Assembly (NCBI GenBank): GCA_032717465.1
Contig: CM064732.1
Coordinates: 24,814,297 to 24,878,296 of the forward strand
Reading direction: 5' to 3'
DNA length: 64,000 nt
Origin: Coenobita brevimanus
Taxonomy: Eukaryota; Arthropoda; Malacostraca; Decapoda; Coenobitidae
The notes beneath the pieces are model-generated. The model had not been told where the DNA came from and did not search any database. It saw only the letters and a list, made by a program, of their open reading frames with translations. Made by a program: the position numbers and the translations under genes. This document shows, one piece after another, positions 45,984-56,466 of this stretch; within the stretch, counting starts at the first letter, position 1; each line of letters begins with the position of its first letter.

Positions 45984-48900
45984 CCCCTTAACCACGGGGA
46001 TGTCGGAAACACTCCGTGCCCGTACCGCGGAGATAATCGTGCTCCAACTGACTTTTTTAAAAATTTGCCAAAAATCAGTTATTAGTCCTAGAATATTATA
46101 ATTAAATATGCTTATGGCACATACCTTCAGCTTTCTCCTGGGATGTTTGTTGAGCCTTCGTCGACTACCGCAGGACTTGTGGAGACTTCTGAATTTGGGT
46201 AACGAAGTCTCCACTTTACATTTCCCGACACCCCGTAATATGATTACCACTGTCTGATATTATCACTAGAAACACTGTTCTATGAATTTCAAGTAGTTTG
46301 GAATCCATATTCCAAAAAAAAAAAAAACTGTGAAAGCAATGTAAATTGCGAGCGCGTACGAGCTTTCCACCTGTGCTCGTTCCCTGCTGGTATTCTGTCA
46401 TATATTATTCATAAACACACTCACACTTTATGTTCCTAGTACTTTATTGCACTATTTTATATATACAATATTTATCCATAAGTTTCCTTCAGTACTAGTA
46501 GTTTATTTTAACTCCAGGCATTCACTTTCTCGTTCATTAAACTAGCATAGAGAGCGAAGCTTTCGCTTTCACTGTCATTTCTCCAAGTATTTATACTCAT
46601 ATTCTTATATTACAAATTATTTACATTTCTATTTACATTTTCTAATTTATTTACATTATTTACATTTCTATTTTATTTATACGATGTTATGCACTGTCAC
46701 TTGCAGTAACTTATAAAACTATTTTCCACTGTTCAATTATATTTACATCCATTGTTTTCACTTGCTATTTGCACATTATTTTCACATTATTTACATTTCT
46801 ACTTGCACTGTTTTAGAAATGCTTCAGGCTGTGGTAATCAAAGAAGCAGGGTACACAGAGGGGAACCTGGCACTTAGCACACTGCCAAGAGGTGCATTTG
46901 TGCTCAGGTGTGCGTCGGGTGGTATGTGCACACATCTGGCACCTGTGGATCGCAGCCTTCCTCATCGTAGTGGCAGGCATTTGCACCAGTCTGTGCCAAT
47001 CCATGTATGCCCTCTGGTCAAGTCTGTCAGGAAGTCTTACAGCATGGCGCCTAGGAGCTGCTGCTGTCACGCTACCATATCTCTCAAGCAACTGCTCAAC
47101 ACAGGTCCTGACGAACAACCTCAGGGAGAAGGACTTGGGTGGCTTTACCTTCATCTTGAACAGGATGATGGCGTTCAGCATCGTCATGTCAATGAGATGC
47201 AGAAATAATTTCCTGTACCACCTGGTATTTTTCCTGAGGCAGTCGATCTCTCCAATCATCATGTCGGACTTGTCCACCAGCCGCATGTTGATATTACAGT
47301 CGATGACAGCATCAGGTTTCATCACCGGTTCACCTGTCCTATGGTCGACCTTCCCACTGTCTTTTAGTCCCCCTTGTGTTCGGTGGTAAGCATGTGCACG
47401 ACCCTCTTATCATGCCACCGTATTGCCAGCATCGTCTCAGACTTGCGTAGGTGCAAGTCTCCCTGCTGTGAACTTCCTGCCTCGGGGAATTTGGGGAAGT
47501 GGGCATGATTGTTCTTGACAGTGCCGCAGGAGCCGATGCCGTGCTCTAAAAGGTATTTAACAAGTTTTGGTGCTTTATAATAGTTGTCAGTATACAGCAC
47601 ATGATTCCCACAAAAATACCTTTCAAGCAGCTCTTTCACTAGACAGCCTGAGAAGCCAGATCGACAGTGCTGGCTGAATAGATGACGAAGTCAAGGATGT
47701 ACCGTGTCTTACAGTACAAAGAACTTTATTCCAAACCGATGATGTTTGCTTGGAATGTACTGTACGAACCTCTGTTCAGAATTTCCCGGATCTTCCAGAG
47801 TGGGTCAGTCTGGGAAGGTACATCGTAGTTGGTGAAGTGCAGGTTTCCCATGATGTTACAGAACCGATCTCTGGCCATGTACTTAATGAAGGTGGGTGAG
47901 GGTAGTAAAGGGTCCATGAACCAGTAATCTTCCAACTCATGCTTCCGTGAATGAGGCATCAGAAGCATGAGGGCGAAAAAGTACATACAGTTCCTGCACT
48001 CCAAACACGGTCCACTGTTGCATGTGTGCTGTACCTGCACCACTTAGAGCACGTTGTGACTCAAACCTGTTGGTCTCATCACTTATGTGTTGCATGACTT
48101 GGTCATCAAGGAAGGCCAAAATTATTCCACACACTCAGCATCCTCATCAAGAGTGAAGGCAGGCTGTATCCCTGAGGAACTCTCGTCAAAGTGGAGTTGT
48201 TCCGGGACGAAATCGGAACCTTCCGTCCACACGAAGGCATCCAGGGTTCCCTCTTGTGGTGGTGTAGGCTGGGTGAGGATGAATGAGGGTCGCTGTGAGG
48301 CAGACTGGGCCGTCTCAAGGTCACTCCGACTGACGTAGGTGGCCGTGTACCACTAGCAACCCTTACTCTAGATACAAGTCTACTTTTATGACGAGTATGG
48401 GATATACCTCATCCCATACAGCGTGCCTTCACTGTAGGTGCTGATGGAGACTCCAACGATGAAGACTCAGGAGAAATTTCAGCTGAGGAGGTGGAAGATA
48501 TTAGTGATGTGGGGCTGGGAGAGCAGGGAGGTGATTCACCTTGGGACTCATGGTGGGCTGGGTCACATGGGGCCATTGTTCCGGGGCTAACTCGCCTTCA
48601 CTCCCTCCCCAAAATCCTTCCCTTGTTGCACTAAGGGCTCCTTTCCCGTGGAGCCAGGACAAACTTGGGACATTGAAGCACTCGAACTGGGAGTTTCTGT
48701 CACCACTTCCTCTACAGGCTCATCACGTGATTCACCAGAAAGATCAAGGTCACTATCCATCATTATCATTGATAAATCAGCCAGTTCACATTCAACAGCA
48801 GATTCAACAGCAGAGTCATTTAGTCCTTTACCCCTTCCCACACGAGGTTTAGTAGGGGCAGAGGTCACAGGGCCCTTTGCAGTGGGCTCAGAAGCGGCAG

Positions 48901-49631
48901 AAATGGAGGGGCACGAATCCAACATGGTTTCACCTCAAAAGACGACAGTAACCTGAATGATGTGGCGTACATGGGCAGGCAAGGGTTTACAATGTCATTG
49001 TGGTGACAGCTGCTAATTTATATGCTATGAAATGATTGGCAGGAAATCTAGACAATATATAATAAATTAGGTAGGTCCAGGTTAATGTAAATATCATTTA
49101 GGCTTCTCCCTTCCTTTCTTATATATATATTTTTATTACGGCAATACAGCATATTTCAAGTGGAAATAAGCAGGGAAAATTAGTGAACGAGTGCACGTGG
49201 GGTGTTGCCAGGTGATAATTAGCCAATTCCAGGTGTATGGCACTATCAATTACCTTTTTTATATATATATATATTTTTTTGTATAAGAATAGGGCATAAG
49301 GCACATTTCAATAGATGAAATCAGTGGAAAAATCCATGCAGGATTTGCGTTGCGCTGCGCGGCTGGGCAGGCAGGAGGAGAGGGTAATGGAGGAGAGGTA
49401 AGCATGGGAGTCAAGGACGGGGAAAAATGGCTCAATTGTCAACAATGGATGGGAGTACAGGTGACATTAGCAGCACTAACTATAGCTGGACACTGGCAGT
49501 ATTGATAGATGATACAAGCCACCACTGAAAAGCCCGGGCGAATTCAAAATGACAGAATCACAAAACTGATGCCCAGCGGTATGATCCATTGCACCCGAGC
49601 ATTATGAAAGTGATGCCCCGCGGTTAAGGGG
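45984..49631 (-). mobile_element. Complete piggyBac element 2 (3,648 bp) with TTAA target duplication
   Basis: TTAA at 45980-45983 and 49632-49635. Termini: left CCCCTTAACCACGGGG, right (minus strand) CCCCTTAACCGCGGGG, 15 of 16 identical. Just inside the right end 'gatgcccagcggt' and 'gatgccccgcggt' form a repeated module. A decayed transposase lies on the minus strand (46813-48925), with AT-rich non-coding DNA beyond its C-terminus. The TIR differs from that of element 1, so it is another family. Confidence 0.92.
46813..48925 (-). pseudogene. piggyBac transposase 2, decayed, first catalytic motif deleted
   Basis: Order on the minus strand: N-terminal Ser/Glu-rich part from the ATG at 48925; a 'GSDFVPEQLHFDESSSG' segment near 48200; 'DDQVMQHISDETNRFESQ' (48110-48055); 'RKHELEDYWFMDPLLPSPTF' and 'REILNRGSYSTFQA' (47960-47760). 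The sequence then jumps straight into 'HHRFGIKFFVL', so the stretch that should carry the first catalytic Asp is missing (junction near 47740-47755). Next come 'LYTDNYYKAP' (second Asp, 47580), 'NINMRLVDKSDMM' (third Asp, about 47285) and the Cys-rich domain 'CQMCAH...WQCAKCQVPLC' near the end. Several frameshifts. Inactive. Confidence 0.9.
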
Positions 49632-49635
49632 TTAA

Positions 49636-51250
49636 TGATATTGTCATCATTTGCTGAGCTTCGACACACTTCACAACCAAGTTACAGTTACAGTACATGA
49701 TAATCAGAATACAAGAAGAACGATCTATTACTTTTAAAAACAAACTATTGAGGAGATACAGTCATTTTGCCAGTTGCTTAACACTCTAACTCTAATGACT
49801 CACTCTCAGCTAAGTGAAATCGGTAGGTCTTAGCTGAAATAGAAAAACAGCTGTTCCGACCATGACATGCTTAACAGTGACAGTTTTAACACCAGGCTAC
49901 TGTGGTGTATTGAGAGGAGTGAAATTGTCTGTCAATAGGTACAACAAAGTACAAAAGTTGTCCTCATCATACAACAGTAATATCAAAAATAACAACATCA
50001 GCAACAACAACAGTAACAATGATAAAGATAATGATAATAATAATAATAATAATAATTAATAATTACAATAATAATAAATTATCATTATTATTATTATTAT
50101 AATTATAAAACATATCATTTCTGATTGAAAAGAAAAAAAAAGATATAAAAAACAAGTTTATCCTGAAAACTGGTTAAGGTATTTATGTGATGCTGTTCCT
50201 GTAATCCTATGCGCAGCTTTGAGCCAGGCACCCTTACACACTATCGTATATAACTTATTAGTTCTTTTACCAGCCGATGAAGTTTAGCAATATAATTTGT
50301 TTGGGTTCTTTCTTCATGCTCTTAGTTAAATTGCTTAACTCTCTCGTGCACCATAAGTTTCCACTAAGTTTTGGTTCCCCGCACAGGACCAAAACACCGC
50401 TCAGGCGGCCTCCGCTTGCGCGGCAAGGAAACAAATTATATGGCCCAATTTACCCTCGGAAAGTACTTATATTGTTATATATTGCATCCCATCATCTTCG
50501 CTGATGTTTATACTATCAGATAAGAAAAAAAAACATAAAACATGAATAAATGTACAGAAATGAAGCCAGAATAAACCTTATTTATGTGAAAACTAGCCTC
50601 TCATAACTTCCCAATAGCACTGAAAATTTTTTCCTGTGATGTGGAATTGCAAAGGACATGTCTATATGCAGAATTTCACAATCATTCAAAAGAAACAGGT
50701 TTCGAGTTGATCCATCCAATAATTTTCAAGTAAATCGAATAAAACTACGTAAATCGCCTAAAAATGTGTGATTTGCTTATTTTTTCACATATTATTAGTG
50801 ACACTGTAACAAACATATATGTATATTCTATCCAGTTTTGTAGCCCAAAGGTTAAGGAAGCCAATGATATAATTCAGTGATATAACCCTTATTGTTATTG
50901 AGAAAATGAATTTTGAAAAGTTACGATGGGTTGCATGCGGTGAAAGCACCTACGTTCCGGTACGTAGGCTATGTTCGTCTTTTGTAATTTCCCCAAATAA
51001 TTATTTGCACACATAGGTAGAGTATTGCTTTACAAAAGTATGCATAAGAAATCATCAGCTTGATCATGCTTTCTTCAGATTTTTTATGCGACCTATACTT
51101 TATGAGTAAAATGTCTGAGAGAATAGCAATGAAATGCACCACAGTTTCCCTATGAGAAATATAAGTAAACACACAGTGTGTACCTCACAATACAACAGTA
51201 TAAAAACCAGACAAGCTGGTTACTCAAGTCCTCTAACAGTACTGTAGTGT
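49636..51250. other. Unassigned intergenic DNA with (AAT)n
   Basis: (ATAATA)n at 50032-50100 with an inverted TTA-rich counterpart. Otherwise AT-rich with no gene supported. Confidence 0.45.
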
Positions 51251-51260
51251 TTCTTGAGAG

Positions 51261-52129
51261 CAGGGTTGCCAGATTTTTAAAATCGAGTTATCGTACTGAT
51301 GTTTCAAAATTATCGTTTTTCCACCCAGATTATCCTAGAAATATATTGGATGCCTGTGAAAATTATCGCATATTTTTTCTGCTACTACCGGTACTACACT
51401 ATGCTCTACAGTAATTTGATGATGATAAAATAAATGATGGAGCTCTTATCAACACAACGTGTCTTCAGTGGTGTTTTAAATTTATATTAACAACATTGGT
51501 CTCATGTAATAAAAAAGAAAAAATGGAAATTCATGAAAGTTTCGATATACTGTTTGTAATGGCTGATGTAAATCCTGTATACAGCAGGTATCATTTAAGG
51601 GAGATTTATATACCAATATTCAGTTTAGAAAAGTTAATTAGATTCATCAAAATTTATCAAATAAAATAAACAATTCCTCTACATTATTTACAGATCACTG
51701 ATTACGCAAGATACTTTTAGGTAATTCTTTCTTATCAAAATAAATATTTCTTTTATACTGTATAGTACTTCACGGTGACGAATGACGAATATCAAACCGT
51801 AACAGTCAACCGTCAGTGTGACTCGAAATGTGTCTGTACATTTCGTTCAGTACAAGTACAACAAGCCTAGCTATCTCATAAACACAATTACCCTACGTGC
51901 ACTAAGGAAAATTACAACTTCTCATTTTACTGATAACTGACTATCAACGGAAAAGATTTATTCTTGATGAAAAGCCTTTTTTTATTATAATTTTTTAAAA
52001 TGAAAACTCTTATGCCATAAAACACAAAATTATCGTACAAAAGTACGATAATAAGAAAGGTATTGTACATCGTACCACAGGCAGTTTAATCGTACATGTA
52101 CGATAATTATCATACGAATGGCAACCCTG
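51261..52129. mobile_element. Non-autonomous hAT element with perfect 8-bp target duplication
   Basis: CTTGAGAG flanks both sides (51253-51260 and 52130-52137). Termini are inverted CAGGGTTGCCA. Length 869 bp with no transposase frame. 'tacgataattat' motifs lie inside the right end and resemble the subterminal palindrome of the hAT element at 38517-39559. Confidence 0.92.
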
Positions 52130-52176
52130 CTTGAGAGGAGATGGAGTAACAGAGAGGAGGACAGGTACAATCACAG

Positions 52177-52180
<4 letters not shown>

Positions 52181-52232
<52 letters not shown>

Positions 52233-52275
52233 TATTTGTGATGTGTGAGTGTGTGTGAGTGTGCATTATGTGTGT

Positions 52276-52310
<35 letters not shown>
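52181..52310. repeat. (GT)n microsatellite at a LINE 3' end
   Basis: Two (GT)n runs separated by 'agtatttgtgatgtg' text. The LINE 3' end begins at 52311. Confidence 0.95.
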
Positions 52311-52312
<2 letters not shown>

Positions 52313-52419
52313 CTTACCTAATTGTTCTTACCTAATTGTATCTTTACAGGAATGAGTCAAGCTCGTACTGTCCCGTGTCTTAAACCATATTTATCGTACA
52401 TATCCTTAAATTTGTGAAT

Positions 52420-54230
52420 TGTTTTGGCACACACTATTTCATTCGGTAGTGCATTCCACTGATCAATTGCTCTGTTTGGGAAACTGATTTCCTTACGTCT
52501 TTATCACCTCTCTTCTTATGCAGTTTTTTTGCAGTGTCCTCTTGCTGATGCTTCCCCATATGTTAAGTAATCATTTATGTCTATTTTCTCCTTCCCTGAC
52601 ATGCATTTACATAGCATTATCATGTCACCTCTTTTCCTTCTCTCCTGTAGTGTTGGTAGATTCAGTTTAGTCTTTCTTCGTAGCTTAGATCCCTTAAGCT
52701 TGGTATCCATCTTGTAGCGGCCCTTTGAACTTTTTCAATCTTGTCTATGTGTTTTTTGAGATGAGGACTCCACACTACTGATGCATACTCCAGGGTTGGT
52801 CTGATGAATGATGTTATTATCCTTCTTAGTATGTCTTAATTTATGTATGTGAATGCTATTCTCATATTTGCAAGCAGTGTATACATGTTCCGTACCTTCT
52901 CACTGATGTGGTCAGCCGGAGATAGTCTGTTATTGATAATCACACCTAGGTCCTTCTCTCTTTCTGATGTGTGTAGGGTTTTATTTCCTGACATATAATC
53001 CCAATCAGGTCTTTTTCCACTTTTACCAAACTTGATTACATGACACTTGTCCACATTGAATTCCATTTGCCATGTATTGCTCCATTCATGAAGTCTATTT
53101 AATTCTTCTTGTAGCTCTTTACAAGAGTCTGTGTTAGTAATTCTCTTTTATATTTTTGCATCATCTGCAAACATATTTAGATAGCTTTCATTTCCAGTGT
53201 TACTATCTATAACATTTATATACACTAAAAACATGATTGGTGCCAGCACTGAGCCTTGTGGTACTCCACTAGTCACGTCTTTCCATGATGAGTACTTTCC
53301 CCTTAGTACTGTTCTCATTTCTCATTTTGTGAGAAAATCTTGCATCCAACAAAACAGTTTGCTTCGAATTCCTCCTTGATGGTACAGTTTCCATAAAAGT
53401 CTTTGGTGTGGTACTGTGTCAAATGCGTTCTTGAAATCTAAATAGATACTGTCCACCCACCCTTCTCTTTCATGTATTATGTCTGTTACTCTGCCATAGT
53501 AGCTCAACAGATTAGTAACACATGATTTTCCTTTTTTTGAAACCAAACTGTCTTTCTGTTATCATATTCTGTTATTCTAGATGATTTACCCATGCTTTTC
53601 TTATAAGCTTTTCTAATACCTTGCTTACAACACTGGTCAGTGATACTGGTCGGTAGTTGAGTGGATTTTGTCTATTCCCTTTCTTGAATAAGGGGACAAT
53701 ATTTGCTTTCTTCCAAATATCTGGTAGTGTACCTTGACTCAAGGATTTCTTGAAAACTAAAAATAATGGTTTACTTAACTCCTTTGCACATTCTCGTAGC
53801 ACCCAACATGAAATTTCATCAGGACCATTTGCTTTTCCTTTGTCTAATTTACTTAACTCGTCCCGTATTACTTTTTCTGATATTTGTATATCTGGTAGTA
53901 TGTGTGGGCATGCTTGTTCCACATAGTCCCTCTCAAAATTTTTTTCTTCTGTAAAAACTGATTGGAAATTCTTATTTAGTGTTCACAAATATCTTTCTCT
54001 TGTGTATAGGTGATTCCCTCGTCCGTAATGAACTGTATTTTATCTTTTACTTTGGTTTTGCTTCTGGTGTAGCTGTAAAATAGCTTCGGTTGATCACTAC
54101 TTTTATTTATGATATCCTCCTCAAACTGTTTTTGGGCTTCCCTCCTTATTCTTGTATAATCGTTTCTTGCCTGTTTGTAATTATTATATGCCTTTTCACT
54201 ATTGTGTCTTCTGTATCTATTCCACAACAA
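52420..54230 (-). pseudogene. LINE ORF2 reverse transcriptase, broken
   Basis: Linker helix (54230-53976), then 'LDKGKANGPDEISCWVLREC' and 'ANIVPLFKKGNRQNPLNYRP' (motif 1), 'KGKSCVTNLLSYYGR' (motif 2), 'IYLDFKNAFDTVPHQRLLWK' (motif A) and 'GVPQGS'-type text. 'FADDAK' near 53155-53175 keeps the catalytic Asp pair, unlike the 30-kb copy. Next come 'KCHVIKFGKSGKRPDWDYMS' and the C-terminal 'MRIAFTYIN'. Frameshifts lie near 53560, 53340 and 52830. Confidence 0.9.
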
Positions 54231-54467
54231 ATCTCTTCTTTCTTTTGATTTTTTACATTCTGTATTGAACCATTTCTTTATTTTCTTTTCTGCTTCTTTG
54301 TTCTGTGGGATATACTTCTGGACTCCTATTTCATAAAATTCGCAGATTTTTTTATATACAGCATTTAAATCTTGTCCTCTAAGCTCATTTTCCCAATCAA
54401 TTTCTAAGAAATACTTCTTTAGGTCATTATAATTTCCCTTTTTATAGTTTAGGCTCTTTTTTTTTTT

Positions 54468-55210
54468 TTAACTTTCATTGCTGTTAACTATGTCATATGC
54501 TATCCTGAAGTTGCAATTCAGTAGTGCATGGTCGCTTTTGCCAAGTGGAGGGTGATATATTAAACTGTCAATATCAATTTCTTGCTTAGTAAATATGAGA
54601 TCTAGCAATGAAGGTACATCGAGTCCTCTTTTTCTGGTGGCTTCCCTCACATGTCGCGTTAGGAAAAACTCTTGCACGAGAGCCAGGAGCTTTTGGTCCC
54701 AACAGCTTTCTTGGCTTATTATATCTAGAGTATTCCAATTTATATTTGTATGAAAATCTCCACTTGGTATAATTCTTTCCGATTTCTCTCCCATTTTATG
54801 TAGTAATGCTCTTAAACTCTGAATTGTACTCTCTGCCAGGTCCTCATATTCGTCTCTTTCCCATGTGTTTGATCTGGGTGGCATGTACAAATTGGCTACA
54901 ATTACTTTCCCTTCAGAGATGTTGATCTCTACTGCAATCAGTTCTACTTGTGAGGGTATATCTAGTTCTATTTCTTTGACTTTTAGATTTTTCTTAGTTA
55001 ATATTATAATTCCTCCTCCTTTTTTTTTAAGTTCCTATCTCTTCTCCATATATTATATTCCTCTAAGTTTAGTATGTCATTCGATATCCTTGGTGTTAAT
55101 TTAGTTTCAGTTAGACATATTATATGTGGTTCATTTTCTCTGGCATAATCATTCATCTCTAATAATTTAGATACCATTCCATCCACATATGAATACATCA
55201 ACTTAATCAT
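54468..55210 (-). pseudogene. LINE ORF2 endonuclease (APE type), broken
   Basis: The N-terminal part (55210-55004) has 'EPHIICLTETKL', the catalytic T-E-T-K motif of APE-like LINE endonucleases. After a T-rich low-complexity break, 54890-54468 has 'MYMPPRSN' (Y-x-P-P), 'IPSGDFHTNINW' (the usual G-D-F-N with His for Asn), 'LLDLIFTK' and 'LGKSDHALLNCNF' (SDH). It nicked target DNA to prime reverse transcription. A shift near 54960-55020 separates the two parts. Confidence 0.88.
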
Positions 55211-55412
55211 CTTATTTATATACTTGTCATCACATGGTGCTACTACCTTCCTCTTTTATATTCCCTCCTGTTTATGTACCACTTTCGTACCTGCTATCCT
55301 ATTACTTTGTAAAAAAATTTGTTCTCCTCTTCTGATCTTCCCTCATTTTTTGTTTTTGCTTCCTCCCTCTTCTCTTTCAGTAATTCCAGTTCCTCTTGTG
55401 TTAGGCATCTTT

Positions 55413-56259
55413 TTATCCATACATTTTTGAACTTCTCTTTTTCCATAGATTCTTTGCATTTTTTAGTATCTCCTTCACGGTGTTTACACTCTGGAAGGTT
55501 ACCTTTAGAGGTCTTGACTTGCTTTTCTCGTATTTCTCTAATCTTTTATGTTCCTCTATGTCTTTACTACAGATTTCCTCTGATACTTCTTTCGAAAAGC
55601 TCATTACATTTGCCATCTCCTTTTTGTCTCTTGAGATCTTGTTTTTACTTCTTCCTCTTCTATACCAGTGATTACTGTAGATTTGTTGATATTTACTGAA
55701 TCTCTGACTAACTTTGGATTGTTTTGGATTATTCTTTTCATTTCCTTTTTAATGCTTATTTCTTCCACCCTTGTTTCTAAGTCTTTCTTTACTTTCACCG
55801 TTTCAGCATACGTGGTTTCCGCATCATTTTTGTAGCTTTGCACAGCTTCATGTACCTGTGTTATCTTCTCAATATCACTGCTCTGGTCTATCAGACTGCT
55901 TACTTGCCTAATTGTCTCTGTATCATTTTTGAACTCTTCCACAATACTCTCGTGGTTGACTACTGTACTTGCCATTTCACTCATTTTCCTCCTAAGTGTA
56001 CTCACTTCCACTGTTAGTCCACATATGGTTGTGTCTTGTTGACCTCCCTTCCTAGTTTTTCTATTTCTTCCTTTTGGAAGTGCATCTGCTTCATTATTTC
56101 ATCAATCTCATTCTGAAAAGCCATCTCCAGTCTGTGCACACGCTCTACCAGTTTATTGTGAGTCTCCATTTCCACCAGTTCTTGGTAGAAATCATCATCC
56201 TGCTTTTTACCTTTATCCCTTTTCTTTTCCAAATTTGCTTTACTAAAGTATGTGGCCAT
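55413..56259 (-). pseudogene. LINE ORF1, coiled-coil protein, broken
   Basis: Begins at the ATG at 56259 with 'MATYFSKANLEKKRDKGKKQ', rich in K/E/Q. Heptad-like runs ('VERVHRLEMAFQNEIDEIMK') predict a coiled coil. It continues in other frames (56011-55604 and 55616-55413) with more charged helical sequence. Its place just upstream of the endonuclease and the coiled-coil character fit a LINE ORF1 RNA-binding protein. I see no CCHC knuckle. At least two frameshifts. Confidence 0.7.
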
Positions 56260-56466
56260 TTTGCAATACTAAAAGCTCAGAGTACTTACATTCCCTGGGG
56301 CAGTTGTAGTCTAAACAAACAATCAGCTGATTGAGCTCATTCTTTCGCTACTCGGTTCTCTTTTCTGTTTGAACAAGTCTTGTTTAAACTTCTTCTTATT
56401 CTTTTTTTCCAATAATAGAAAACCATTTAGTCTAACCTGGTACAGAGCTTGACTCATATAAAGATA

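Larger units (their letters stand above)
52311..56400 (-). mobile_element. Near full-length CR1-like LINE, minus strand
   Basis: About 4.1 kb, read right to left: ORF1 (56259-55413), endonuclease (55210-54468), linker (54230-53976), RT (53922-52836), C-terminal domain (52710-52420) and a 3' end with two 'caattaggtaagaa' units plus (CA)n. It is the same family as 29491-30831 but much longer. Frames are interrupted at many places. The 5' limit is uncertain and touches the 3' side of piggyBac transposase 3. Confidence 0.9.
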
